From: Neocallimastix lanati (nom. inval.)
Taxonomy: Eukaryota > Neocallimastigomycota > Neocallimastigomycetes > Neocallimastigales > Neocallimastigaceae
NCBI GenBank assembly: GCA_016946835.1
Contig: JACVTC010000069.1
Location: forward strand, 902,001-966,000
Reading direction: 5' to 3'
DNA length: 64,000 nt
Part shown: piece after piece, positions 23,801 through 36,368 of the stretch
Position numbering within the stretch: the first letter of the stretch is position 1
Layout of the letters: every line of letters starts with the position of its first letter
Notes under the pieces: model-generated
What the model saw: the letters and a program-made list of their open reading frames with translations, nothing else
Database searches by the model: none
Told to the model about the DNA's origin: nothing
Program-made: the position numbers and the translations under genes

Positions 23801-26348
23801 ATACAACAAATGGTATATCCACAGGATAATAATATAAAAAAAGGATTAAAGTTAGATGAAAATAGTAGGGATTATACAGACTTAAAAAATAAAATAATCC
23901 AAACCGCAGCTTTGATGGTAATAATAAAGAAATAGCAGTATATGGAGTTAAAGGAATGAATGAGAAAGGTTTACAACAACGTTTCTATGCAATTAATAAA
24001 GATGGTCATGTAAATGGTATATCGCTTGAAAAAGATCATTTAGATAGAATATCTAATCAGATGGAATTATATGAAACGGTAACGAGTAATACAAATCTTT
24101 GTAGTAACGGTAAATGCAATTTTAATAATATTGTTAAAAGAGGATCTTTAGGTAATTCATGTCATACAGTACTTAAAATTAATATGAATATTAATTTTGA
24201 TGATACTACTTTAGAAACACTAAAATCTTTAAAAAATAAAGAAATAGATTCAAAAATATTACCTAACTATAATAATGTTGATAGTATATTAAATACTAAA
24301 AATCTTTATGAAAATTCTGAATCTATATCTGTTGTATGGAATAAATTAACAAATACTTATTATGAACATATTCATGAATTTTCTGAATCTGAAAGTGAAA
24401 CATTTTTAGCTAATTTTAATATAGTAATTAATGAATATAAGTATATGTTATCAAATTCTGATTACATTAATAATCCTCTTATTCAAAATATAACTCCAGA
24501 AATGATAGATTCAATGGAAACGGATTTAACAATAGCTTATAATTATCACTACGAACATTTTGATAACAATAATAACGACAATGATGATAACGTACTTAAA
24601 CAATATAGAATGGATTATAAAAAAGATTCTCAATCAAAATTAAATAGAGAAAAGTTCATACATACGCTTAATTTGATTAATCAAATTGAAGGCAATCCTA
24701 TAAGTGGTTTAGGAACAATATATAATGGAAATACTATCTCATCTGAAATTAATCCAAATATTATAGTATCTTGCTCGGTCTATATAAAGGATGCTATTGA
24801 TAAATTAGTTGAAAAAATTCAATCTTTAGATAATTCTTACAATAATGAATTAATAGACATTTATAATAACTTAAGTGAATTATATTCTATTAATGATATG
24901 AAATATGGTCTTAATCAGAAAACTAGTATTAACAGTGAATTAGTTCATAAATTATATAATGCTGTTTCAGAAAAACTAGCTATTGATAATTCTTTAGATG
25001 AAAATATTAAACCTTCCGATAATTCCTTGAAAGTACCAGGATTAGAACGTGTAGAAAATGCAAATTTAATAAATACAATTAAAGATAATTCTGTTTCAAA
25101 TGAAGATAAAATGTATATACTTAAAGGTATGGAACATCAAATAAATAATTCTCCTAGTAAATACTAGATTATCAGTTATACAAAATTATAGATAACATCA
25201 ACACACATATTAATAACCAAATAGAACAACTGACAAAATTTACATCTCATATCGGTCATATATTAGAAACTTCAAACATTGTTTCTTTAGCAGCAGCTTA
25301 TAACTATCAAGTAACAACAGCTATTTACAACAATAAAATATATAGTAATGATGTGAATAATAATTCTCCAGTTAATACTCTTGAATTTGATAATGAATTT
25401 AATGATCGTGATAATTTTGTTATAAATATAAAACTTAATGAAGCTATTATTAATACAGCTAATAATAATCCATCTATTTATAATCCTGATGTACAAATAA
25501 ACTCTGGAAATAAATTTACTTGGGGAGGTAGCACCGTTTATGAAGCTTCCAATACCGTTTTGTCTAAATTCAATAAAGACGGCACTTCATTTACAAGTAA
25601 AGCAGAATTTGTTTCACAATTGATAAACAATGCAGATGGTTCTACTTATAGAATACTCCAACAATCTTATAGTTTAAAATATAATTATGTTAATTATCAA
25701 TCTCCAACTAGTAGAGACCAAAACCATATTAATGAACTTGAACACAATTACAATAAATTAAGATTTAAGCATGTTCAAAAGAATATACAATCTATTGATA
25801 CATATCATAATTCTCAATTCTTTTCTGCTTAATCTGTTGTTGCCTCATATAATCCAAATATAACTCCTTTAGCAACAGAAGATGATAATAAAAATATTGT
25901 CAATGTTCGTACTATGTACAAAGGAGTTTCGAATTACAAAAAAAAGTTTACAGCAATGAATGAATTTGAAACTAATTTAAAAAATAGCAACCAGTTAACT
26001 GATGACATTAAATACAAAATAGATGATGCAACAAATAAATTTTCTACTGATATTCAGGTAACTTCATATAAACTTGCCAAAATGGCAGGACGTGAAAACC
26101 AAAGTACTTTCAGTACATTTACTAATGAATATAGTTCTGTAGCTAATTATGTTTCAGGATATTTGAAAAACAATGTTCAGTATTCAAATAATGAACGAAA
26201 TGTACCTCAAATTAAATATAACTAAAATGCGTTAAATGTGGTTCATAATCATAATCTTAACAATCATAATATTAATAAAAATACTAAAGAACTTAGAATT
26301 TCATCCACTAAAGCTAATAAACAAACTAGAACCAATAGAACTCATTAA
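20810..26348 (+). pseudogene. Large S-family secreted protein (copy C), interrupted
   Basis: The longest member of the unknown family. The ATG at 20810 starts a signal peptide (MKLLFVILSFCLIIKAYSSG), then a TAA, then FVLLILSSADENC and VSIYDIIPELRYF, the N-terminal block shared with the copies at 2.6, 28.0 and 39.1 kb. The rest is Asn/Lys/Ile-rich and mostly helical-looking, with an internal duplication (NNIGDEKN...IKNYDYEN against IKNKLEETVRKILNYNGY) at about 21.8-22.6 kb and a C-terminal domain with WGGSTVYEAS near 25.53 kb, also present at 0.36 kb. The coding sense continues over the whole 5.5 kb but is broken by in-frame TAA codons (about 20.87, 22.02, two adjacent near 22.69, 25.83 and 26.22 kb) and by about five to six one-base frame changes. 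It ends NRTH with two TAAs. A whole protein would have about 1,840 residues and would be secreted. Function unknown. Confidence 0.6.
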
Positions 26349-26638
26349 TAATATTACATGAGAAATTAAAGAGGAGTTTTAAAAAAAAAAATAGTTATAT
26401 TTAGAATAATAATTATAATTAAAAAAAAAATTATTTAAAAAATAATAATATTTAAAAAATAATAATATTTAAAAAAATTATATTTATAAATATTACATTT
26501 AAAGAAAATAATAATTGTATTTTAATATCATTATTTTGATTACTTAAAATAATCATTATAATTATATATTTTATAATTATTAAAATAAAATAATACAATC
26601 GAAAGTTAAATATAATTAATATTAAAGTATTTATATAA

Positions 26639-28085
26639 TTAATAATCTCTTTTACTCTTTTTAGTTTCTATAATTCTACATTTTAAAACACCATTATTAT
26701 TATGATTATTATTACTACTTTGACCATTGCTATTATTATTAATTTCAATATCATCTACCAGTGTTATCACTTTATTTAATTCATGTGTGTGACCTCTTCC
26801 AGTAGTTATTCCATAAAAAACATTGTTTGAACCTAGTGGATATAATTTAATTATAGCTAACATTTTAGAAAGATTCAATACTCTATTTATTTGGCTATAT
26901 GAAGATTTATTATTTTTAGTAAATCCTTTTATTAAATTTGTAACGTCATTATAATAATTATTTTTATCAGAAGGAATTTCTCTATGTAAATTATTTCTAT
27001 CTATTTTATATCCTTTATTTATATTATATATTCTGTCATCAACGATAGTATTTCTAGAATAAACTCCAGCATCATTACTTTCACGACCATTAACTAATAT
27101 TCCACTTTTAGGTATTATATCTATTCCTGCATCTTCAATATATTTATTTGTATATGTTTTTACCATAATTATTATTTATTTTTTTTATATCGTCGTATGA
27201 TAAATAATTACGTTTATATTTATTATCTAGGTCATACTTTTTTTGTTTGCGTATTATAATTAAATACAAATTGATGAGCTATTTTTTTTACCCTGATTAT
27301 CAGCTGTATAAAAATGATATCGTATGTCATTATTTTGATCTTTACTTTTTTAACTATAGCATAATTAATATTAGATTCATAATAAATTTTTCCACCATTC
27401 GCTTTATGATTAACAAAGTAATTTTTACATGAGTCTTTATTATTAATACATTCTTTTACAATTTCATGTAGCACGTCAAAAGAAATATTTGTTGTTTGTT
27501 TATTATTTAAATATTTAATACCATTAAATGTTTTTTCATCATAATTATCATTTTCTCTTATATAAGAAGCAATCACATAAAATTCGTCATTATCTGGAAA
27601 TAATATTTCTATATCAATTGTTGGATCAAATATATTTATTGGTTGTATTGACCTATCATTAGAATAAATAGTTAATCTTCCAAATAAATCATAATCTTTT
27701 ATTTTATTATTAGGATTATTATTATTAGGAAAGTATTTTTTGTATGTTCTAACTGCGGATGAATATAAATTAGTCTTAAAATAATCATTAACTTGTTGAT
27801 CATGAAATTTTCTTTGAGTATTACAATTTCCATTACGTCTACAATTTCTATCATATATTCTACGTAATTCAGGAATTATATCTACTATTGTTTCAAAATT
27901 TCTATTATTATTTTTATACCATTATAAACACTAATATAATGACCTTTTTGATCTTTTGCAATGATTCCAAAACTATCTGCTGCTGTTAAAACTAATAGAG
28001 AAATTTCTTCATTACCATAATTATTAAGATCACAATTCCCTCGAAATATAGTACATAATAATAAAAATATTATAATTAATAACAT
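26639..28085 (-). pseudogene. S-family secreted protein (copy D)
   Basis: Starts at the ATG at 28085 with a signal peptide (MLLIIIFLLLCTIFRGNC) followed by NNYGNEEISLLVLTAADSFG. It then matches copy E through FDPTIDIEILFPDN, VIASYIREND, TFNGIKYLNNKQT and NYFVNH, and on through EDAGIDIIPKSGILVNGRES into an Asn-rich end. The reading frame changes by one base near 27.9 and again between 27.3 and 27.2 kb, so three open pieces appear instead of one of about 480 codons. The C-terminal part contains GVYSRNTIV, possibly equal to the VYEAS motif of copies A and C. The P-family gene lies upstream on the same strand with a gap of about 100 bases. Function unknown. Confidence 0.65.
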
Positions 28086-28183
28086 CTTCAAATTATATAA
28101 AATTTATATAAAATTTTTTGTGTTATTTTTTTAAAAATAATAACAAGTATGCATTAACTCTTATAGTACTCATATATTGAAAA

Positions 28184-29605
28184 TTACCAATAAAAAAAAT
28201 AATTGTTAAACAATTTATGTGGAGTATTCATTAGTAGTTTAAATATTTTACGAATGTAATAGGGTTTCGTATATTTACAATAAGAATCCCTAAATTCAAT
28301 TTTATTATCAATATAACAAATGCCATGCCAATATTGATCATAATAAATCAATACATAAATTAAAAATTTACTATAATTATTATGTATTATTGAAGCTAAA
28401 TAACATAATTTTATTATCAAACAATCAGTATAATTATTGATATCTATATTTAAATTTAATATATGATTAGGATCTTTTAATATTCTATCAATTTTTTTGT
28501 AACTATTTAAAAATTTCTTAAAAAAATTAAAATTTATATCACCAGGAATCAATACATATGAATTTATATAGCTTAATTTTCCATTATATTGAGGATCAAT
28601 TATATTTACTAATTTACTTTGAATATCGTAAATATATTCAGTCTTTCTAGTACTAATTTTATCAGTATTAATTGTATTTTTAACAATTATTTCGAAATTT
28701 TTATCAACTTTATAAAAATCAATATTATATTTATTAGAAAAACAATTTTGAAACGTTTCATTTAAATAATCAAAATTCTTTAAGCAAGAATCAGCAAAAG
28801 TTATATTAATAAATTCTTCAGCATATTTATCTTCACATTTTAAATATAAGTTATTTTTTGCACAAAGTTTATCTGAATAATACTTTAATATTTCAAAACA
28901 ATGATTCATTGGTACTCTATAGCCACGAATATCTTTAATTTTTAAATTATATTGTTTAATTTTATCCAAACAATAATTCAATATATTAATATCTTTACCA
29001 TATACATCAAGTATCTCTATTAATATATCTTCAATTTTATCCTCATTTACTTTTATTAAATCTTCTAATAAATGTTTATGTGTATTTGAATAAAAATATT
29101 TAAATATCTCAAAAGTCATATCCGGTACTACAGCTCTATCATATGTATCAGAAAAAAATAAAATAAATACCTTTGTGTATATATATGAATAATTATACAA
29201 ATACAATAAATAAAATTCTGTTTCACTTTTGTTTACAACTTTTTCTAAAAACTCTTTATCTTTCTCATATAATAATTTATCGATAAAATATTTATTAATA
29301 ATAATTAAAGAAGAATATTTACCCAAAAAACAATTTAAATGACAATATTTACCATAAATATAATCCTCTTCCATAAAAAAATATTTTAATCTATTATATT
29401 GTTTATTATTATTTACTAAAAAAAATTGGTTATTTATTATACTTATATCAACAACATACTCATGATCCTTTATTTTATCATATTTAAATAATGGCTCTTT
29501 CAAAAATATGCCTTGTTCGGCGATTCATAATAGTCTTTCGGGATCGCATTCACCATTTAATTCATTATAAAAATATTTAGTATTTTCTTCATAAGTTTTT
29601 GACAT
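28184..29605 (-). pseudogene. P-family protein of unknown function (copy 1), one early stop
   Basis: From the ATG at 29605 the protein begins MSKTYEENTKYFYNEL, meets a TGA about 27 codons in (29525-29527), and then is open for more than 430 codons. The sister genes at 39.4 and 56.7 kb have Phe or Glu at the stop. It could instead start at a later Met (29503). No signal peptide, membrane segment or known motif is seen. Conserved blocks are EPLFNYDKIKDHE near the start, VPMNH in the middle, AEEFIN, DPQYNGKL, LIPGDINF and, at the end, LASIIHNNYSKF and MNTPHKLF. It lies upstream of S copy D on the same strand, as copy 2 does to S copy E. Only the pairing hints at a role. Confidence 0.75.
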
Positions 29606-30129
29606 TTTTATAAACTTTTCTATAATAATTGTATTTTAATATTTATTTATATGAATAAAATCACTTTATAAATAAATAAATAAAGTTTTGATATTATTTA
29701 ACGTTCTAATAAAGAGTTTAAATTTAATATTTCTTTTATTAAAGATTCATAAGTTATATTTATAAAAATATATTATTTCGAAAACAGTATTTTTAAATAA
29801 CATGTAATGTATAAATTATATAACATTTTTTTATAGCCGCAATTATTGTGAACTTTAATTACAATATTAAAATATTTTATATCTAATATAAAATTACATA
29901 GATTATTATTATATTTTATTTTTAATTAAAATTGGGGAGAGGTTCAAAACGCCAATTTTTTTCACGTGATATATCAAATTTTGAGGCTTTTTAAATTAAT
30001 AGTTATATGATACTATTTTGTTGTATTATTAATTTGTAATTTTTTTCTTAAAATTTATTAAGTGAATAATTAAATAAATTATAATGGTTAGATAAAAATA
30101 AATATTTTTTTACAAAAAAAAAAAATAAA
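29606..30129. other. Spacer with a transposon-end-like motif
   Basis: AT-rich with no gene. At about 29934-29975 GGGGAGAGG ... CGCCAATTTTTTT is seen, similar to the end motifs at 18.7-19.0 and 34.9 kb, so this may be the left end of the MULE-2 element. Confidence 0.45.
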
Positions 30130-30965
30130 ATAAAATATTCAAACAATTAAAAGGTTTAATATTCAAACAATTAAAAGGTTTATTTTAAAAAAAAAATATT
30201 AATAAAATACTTTAACAATTATATAGATTTATTTATTTAAAAAAATATTAATAAAATACTTTAACAATTATATAGATTTATTTATTTAAAAAAATATTAA
30301 TAAAATACTTTAACAATTATATAGATTTATTTATTTAAAAAAATATTAATAAAATACTTTAACAATTATATAGATTTATTTATTTAAAAAAATATTAATA
30401 AAATACTTTAACAATTATATAGATTTATTTATTTAAAAAAAAATATTAATAAAATACTTTAACAATTATATAGATTTATTTATTTAAAAAAAAATATTAA
30501 TAAAATACTTTAACAATTATATAGATTTATTTATTTAAAAAATATTAATAAAATATTTAAACAACTATTAATAAAATACTTTAGCAATTATATAGATTTA
30601 TTTATTTAAAAAAAATATTAATAAAATACTTTAACAATTATATAGATTTATTTATTTAAAAAAAAATATTAATACAATACTTTAACAATTATATAGATTT
30701 ATTTATTTAAAAAATATTAATAAAATATTTAAACAACTATTAATAAAATACTTTAGCAATTATATAGATTTATTTATTTAAAAAAATACTAATAAAATAC
30801 TTTAACAATTATATAGATTTATTTATTTAAAAAATATTAATAAAATATTTAAACAACTATTAATAAAATACTTTAGCAATTATATAGATTTATTTATTTA
30901 AAAAAAATATTAATAAAATACTTTAACAATTATATAGATTTATTTATTTAAAAAAAAAATTAATA
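30130..30965 (+). repeat. 49-bp satellite array
   Basis: The unit ATTAATAAAATACTTTAACA plus ATTATATAGATTTATTTATT and an A run repeats at a period of 49 (ATATAGATTT at 30221, 30270, 30319, 30368 and on) for about 14 copies. A longer variant with AATATTTAAACAACT inserted and AGCAATT in place of AACAATT occurs three times in the distal half, giving a higher-order pattern. Weak related sequence continues to about 31120. Confidence 0.9.
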
Positions 30966-31324
30966 AAATATTTAAACAATTATTAATAAAATTAATTATA
31001 AACATTAATAATAAAATATAAAAATATAAAAATATATTATTGATATTAATAATAAAGTATAAAAATATAGGATTATTTATTTTAAAAAAAATATTAATAA
31101 AATATTTAAACAATTATTAATAAAATAAATTATAATAATAAAATTATAGAATATTTATTTAAACTACATAAATTTTATCAAGTATATAAACATTTTAACT
31201 TTTTAATAATTATAAAATTTTAATTAATAAATTTAATTATAAGTTTTTGTATGAAAGAATTTTAATGATTTTTTCTTTTGGAAATTCCTCTGTCATTTCA
31301 TAATTATTTATTATTAAATAATAT

Positions 31325-32730
31325 TTATAAAATATTATTTAAATTAGTTAAACATTCAAACCACAATTTAGTAAGATCACTTCTATCATATTTAATATTA
31401 ATTAACTTGGCTTCTTTATTTTTGAATTTTTCAATTAAGATATTAATTTCATCAGTTTTTGTTTTTATTTTTTTTTTCATTCTCCAAATTCCTTTTATTT
31501 TCATTTGGTAATCATAATATGATAAATGTTCCTGTTCTTTTAATTTATTTATTAATTCATAAAAATTTGGTTTCATTGGAAATAGTTTATTTAAAGAATT
31601 ATTGAGTGATTCTGAAGCATTATTGGTTATATGTTCAATATTATTATAATAATTCCAACTTTTCATATCGTAACCAATTAAATATGTTTCATAAAAATAT
31701 TCTAAAAATTTTAAAAATTGACAAGAATTTTTTTCAATGGATTTAGTTTTAATTAATGAAAAAATATCCATTATGTATTCAGGGTTGATAAATGGTAAGT
31801 TTGAAATTCCTTTGTAATAATTAAATATTTTTTCATCATCGTTCACTTCATTACGGCACAATTCATTTTTTTTAATTTCTAATAAATTTTTATAATGCCA
31901 AATACAGTATTTAATATTTATATTAGGAAATATTTTTTTAACTGCTTTGGATATGCCTTTTTCAAAATCGCAATGTACATTTTTTGGTTCAGTTATAATA
32001 TTATTATTAGAATTTTGTTTTAATTTATTGAATAACATTTTATATGTTTTTTGCTTTTTATTTCTTAATATTGCATAAGAAGTAGTATAAAAACTATTCA
32101 ATTCTTTAACGTAAGTTCTAGTAATAAACACTTGTTGACTAAATTTAGGTGCGATATAAAAAGTACCATCCACAAATATATCATTATTATATTTCTTAAA
32201 TAATTTTGCTTGAAAAAGGGATTGAAAAATTACTAAATCAGAATTTTTGAATATCATAAAATCTTCATTTCATTCAGTTTTATAATATTCAGATTCATTA
32301 GGAATTTCATTAAAAGTTGTTACATTGGATGGTAGTTTTTTATTAATACTTCTTAATATTAGAGTTTTAACTGAAATATATTCTGGACACGGATATATAA
32401 ATCCCATTTCTTTAGAAATTTCATTATATAGTCTTTTTCGTTTTATATCAAAAGGATTTGAATGTTTGTTAATTTCATCTTTAATTTTATGTTTCATTAC
32501 AGATAGGGATACACTATATTCGTTTCCAGGATGATTATGTAAACTCTCATATTTTAAGATTTCTTTCTCATTATTTAAAATAATAAAAGATTTACATTTA
32601 TTATTTTTTTTATATTCGGTACATTTATAAACTCTTGAATTATCTTTCCTTGAATGTGAAAAATTAAATTTATATTGTTTATTAATAATGATTTGTTCTT
32701 CTCCTTTATTAGACTCACATATTTAAATAG
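31325..32730 (-). pseudogene. MULE transposase with FLYWCH-type zinc finger (MULE-2)
   Basis: The best MULE copy in the window. Reading down from 32730: FLYWCH-like region (KYKFNFSHSRKDNSRVYKCT ... LHNHPGNE), core with FVDGTFYIAP (first Asp), VHCDFEKGISKAV (second Asp), the CIWHYKNLLE motif, and NNASESLNNSLNKLF with the expected Glu, followed by a helical tail to 31325. All three catalytic residues can be seen. No ATG starts the zinc-finger part, and a TGA stands near 32270 where MULE-1 has Arg, so it is inactive as it stands. Product: cut-and-paste transposase of the Mutator superfamily, nuclear. Confidence 0.85.
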
Positions 32731-32929
32731 TTGTAAAGATTTAATAAATCTTTAATACATTAAATAGCTTAATTTTTCGTACAATTAATTTATTTAATGT
32801 ATATGAATTATTTTTTTAATATAAAATTTATTGAAATAAAATTTAATTATTTTTTTAATTGAAAATATTTTTTAATTAGTTTAGTTAATTTAGTTTAGTT
32901 TTAAATAGTTAAATATTAATTTAGGAATA

Positions 32930-33345
32930 ATCTTAAATAGTTAATATTTATAAAAATAGTTTTTCAATATTAAATATATAATTAAAATTATTATAAGTAT
33001 TAAAATAATAAATAAAATAAAGAGTTTAAAAAATTAATTTTAGTTTTAGTAAATTAATAAATAATAAAAAATTATTAATTAAAAAATCTTTTGTTTATAA
33101 ATAAATAGTTTTATATATATTATTAAATAACATCATATATTAATATTGTAATAAGAAAAAATATAAATACATGTAATTTTTCTTAATTTAATCGATGTAT
33201 TAGTTATTAACTATTTTACAGTTAATAACATAAAAGAAGTTTATAATTAATAAAAGAATTTATTAATAAAAGAAATTACTTTAATTTTATTTGTTTAAAT
33301 TGTAGTGTTTTTTTTATTGTTATAATCTGTTTTTTATTGACGGAT
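32930..33345 (+). repeat. Dispersed repeat, copy 1
   Basis: The most alike part, about 33150-33345 (ATAAATACATGTAA, AATCGATGTATTAGTTATT, ATAATCTGTTT), is repeated in the same orientation at about 46310-46505 next to the RNA-polymerase fragment. By eye about three quarters of bases agree. No coding. The flanks at 32731-32930 and 33346-33780 show nothing but AT-rich spacer. Confidence 0.55.
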
Positions 33346-33780
33346 TCATTACAATAGTTATGTTTTCTTCCATTTATAAATTTTAATATATAGTTTTTAA
33401 TTATATCTTTTAAATTATTATATTAATTATCTAAATATTATTTTTTAATATTAATTCTGAACAATTAAATATTCAATTTTTTTTAAAAGATAAAAAGTAT
33501 TTTAATTATTTCTTTTTCTTTTAATTTTTTTAAAAAAAAACAGATACATAAAGTATATATGAAAATATTTTAATTTTTATTATTTAAAAATAAATTATTT
33601 ATTTAATGTATATAAAAAAAATTTAATTATTTATTTATTCTAAATTAATATTAATTATTTTTTTTAATATATACTAATAAAGAATTTATGAATTAATTAA
33701 TTATTTTGTTTATATTATAATCTAATTAAATTATTAACTTTTAAGTCTTTTTAAAACAACAAATATATATAGCATTTTTT

Positions 33781-34200
33781 AGCATATAAAGTAGAACTGG
33801 GCTTTCTACTGGTTGTTATGTGGCGGACTTAATAATCATCTGGTATCTATTCTTTATCTGATTTTCCCGATAGGGTTTGGAGAAAGGGTAAAGGGGTTAT
33901 AATGGCACAATTTCAGGTAAGTATTAATTCCGCTCCTACCATTATTGGATTGCCACGTATTTAATTTCTATATTTGATCACCCATGGCATCCTAGTGTAG
34001 TTGTATAGCCTATACTGTGAGGGTTACGAGTTCAATTTCTATTGGATAACACGGATGTTATTTGGCAAGACATGTCTACTGGAGCTACCTCTGCTTAGGA
34101 ATTTGGAGCGCCGACGTCGTACTGATATAGTATAAGATATATATACCAAAGTATATATGTTCTTTACAAGCCCATATATATAATATGGGATAGACATGTG
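33781..34200 (+). repeat. GC-richer island, candidate tRNA-derived SINE
   Basis: About 400 bases stand out from the AT-rich surroundings. TAGTGTAGTTG at 33993-34003 matches the pol III A-box consensus fully; GTTCAATTT at 34030-34038 matches the B box with one mismatch, 37 bases on. The sequence upstream (GGGCTTTCTACTGG ... GGAGAAAGGGTAAAGGGG) and downstream (GGAGCGCCGACGTCGTAC) is not tRNA. A whole tRNA fold could not be drawn, so a SINE or a degenerate tRNA gene is more likely than a working tRNA. No second copy is in this window. From 34201 to 34938 only AT-rich spacer. Confidence 0.45.
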
Positions 34201-34948
34201 AATTCATATGTGTAAAAAACCTATTTATATATCTCTACAAAACGGTTGCTGTAATATATAAATAGTAATTGAAATGTGAACAACAAATTTTAATTTTTGA
34301 AATTTCAATTTACAGCTATAATTTAAGTCTTATAAAAATATTATTTTGTAATTTTTATTATTATTTAATATTTTATTTATAAATTATATATAAAATAAAA
34401 GGTTTAATTCTATTATTAAGATGTTATAATAACAACTAAAGTTTTAGTTATAATATAAAAAATTAATATTTTAAATAATATTAATTTAAATATAAATTTA
34501 TAAAATAAAATTTTTTAATAATAAAATATAAAAATATTATATTGATATTAATAATAAAATATAAAAATATAATATTAATAGAAAAATATAAAAATATAAT
34601 ATCAATAATAAAATATAAAATATAAAAATATAATATAAATATTAATAATAAAATATAAAAAATAAGGTTATAAGGAAAATAATTATTTATCATTTTCCTT
34701 ATAACATGATTGTCAAAAAAAAAAAAATTATATAAAAATATTTTATTTTTTATTGACCTTTTTAATTTTTATTTATTTATTTATTTACTTATTTATTTAT
34801 ACATTTATTTCTTTTTTACTTAAAATTATATTAAAATTTATGTCGTAATAATATAAATTTTAAAAGCCACAAATAAATAGATGGCTTATTAAAATTTCAA
34901 AAAAAAAAATTGGCGAAATGGACCACATTCTTAAAATTGTTAAAATAT

Positions 34949-35655
34949 GAATGTGGTGCATTTCAACATAATTTATGTATAAATATTTGTACAATGCGTA
35001 TAAATTATATAATTCGCCACAACTATCAACGTATATTTTTATTTATTGTATTTTAGCATTAAAAAAATAAAATAAAAACTAAAAATACAATAAATAAAGA
35101 ATAAATAAGTTTTCTGTTAAGAATTTTATTTTATTTTTATTTATTTTCAATTATTTAATTAATTTTCATTTTATTATTATATTTTATTATTAAATATTTA
35201 ATATTAAAACCTTTCCATTTTTTTTTATTTAAATAAAATTATAAAATTTTATATTTTATTATTAAATTAATTAAATAATAAAATAAAAATTTATTTTAAT
35301 ATTAAATATTTATTATTAATAAAATTTAAATATTGATATTAATAAAATATAATGATATTGATATTAATAAAATATAATGATATTTATATTTTTAAAATAT
35401 AATGATATTGATATTTATAAAATATAATGATATTGATATTTATAAAAAATAATGATATTGATATTAATATAATTTAAACTATATATATTCTAGTTAATTA
35501 TTATTTATAAATTTAGAGCTTGTTTAATTTTAATAAACATTTATACCATAAATCAATGATATCATTTTTATCACATTTTTTATCAATTAATTCGGATTCC
35601 TTTTTTTTTTGAATTTTTTAATTAAATTATTAATTTCTTCAGCTTTTGTTAATAT

Positions 35656-35707
<52 letters not shown>

Positions 35708-36131
35708 CAAACTCCTTCAATTTTCCTTTTGTAATTATTGTAAGATAAAGATTCTTCTATTTTTAAATGATAAATCAATTCATAGAAAGAAGGTTTTATT
35801 TCTAATTGATCATCTATTTATTATAAATATTTTAAATTAAAAGTTTTATTTTTTAAATTTATTGTTTTAATCTATTTTTTTTATCTTATTTTTTGTATTC
35901 TTTTTTTTTTATTTTTTATTTTACTTTTTTATTTATTTTTTTTTTTTATTTTTAATTTACTTTATTATCTATTTTTTTTTTACTATAAATGTTAATAAAA
36001 TTAAATTATAAAAAAAAAAAAAAAAATAAAAATAAAAATTTAACCCTATCCTATTCATTTATTTTTATAAGCCACATTGTAATACATGAATATATGATTA
36101 TACATAAATTATGTTGAAATGCAATACTCCC
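34949..36131 (-). mobile_element. Non-autonomous MULE element with inverted ends and 10-bp target duplication
   Basis: The left end GAATGTGGTGCATTTCAACA and right end (complement) GGGAGTATTGCATTTCAACA go on alike through TAATTTATGTATAA, an inverted repeat of about 30 bases. GTTAAAATAT flanks it on both sides (34939-34948 and 36132-36141), the 9-11 base target duplication expected for Mutator elements. Inside, the minus strand at about 35515-35820 keeps only the last 100 codons of a MULE transposase (the stretch that in MULE-2 contains NFYELINKLKEQEHLSYYDY), cut by a run of about 50 T. So it is an internally deleted copy that could only have moved with help. Confidence 0.8.
35658..35707 (+). 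repeat. Poly-T tract of about 50 bases
   Basis: An uninterrupted T run at the position of the Phe/Lys-rich stretch in the MULE tail; MULE-2 has about 10 T there, so the run expanded in this copy. Confidence 0.95.
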
Positions 36132-36368
36132 GTTAAAATATATTTATTATGTTTTGATTTATGTTAACCAATAAATAATTAATAAATATTATTCATGAGA
36201 ATTTTTAATATAACAAATTATACTAAAATATAAATTAAACTTAACAGAATTAAATATTATTATACTGTTTCTTAAAATTACTAAATATTTTGTATTGATA
36301 AAAAAATTAAAAAATAGTTATTATTAATCTAAAACAATAATAAAATTTAAATTTTCAAAAGAACTCAA

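Noticed and set aside
1487-26348. TAA used as a Gln codon (ciliate-like code) in the whole genome
   Set aside because: P copies 2 and 3, the giant lectin head and the trefoil lectin are long open frames with many CAA/CAG Gln codons and no internal TAA, and they end at TAA in front of spacer.
30130-30965. CRISPR-like array
   Set aside because: No unique spacers; units are contiguous tandem copies in a eukaryotic setting.
34481-34693. Gene for a hydrophobic 70-residue protein on the minus strand
   Set aside because: It is made from tandem AATATAAAAATATA repeats; pure low complexity.
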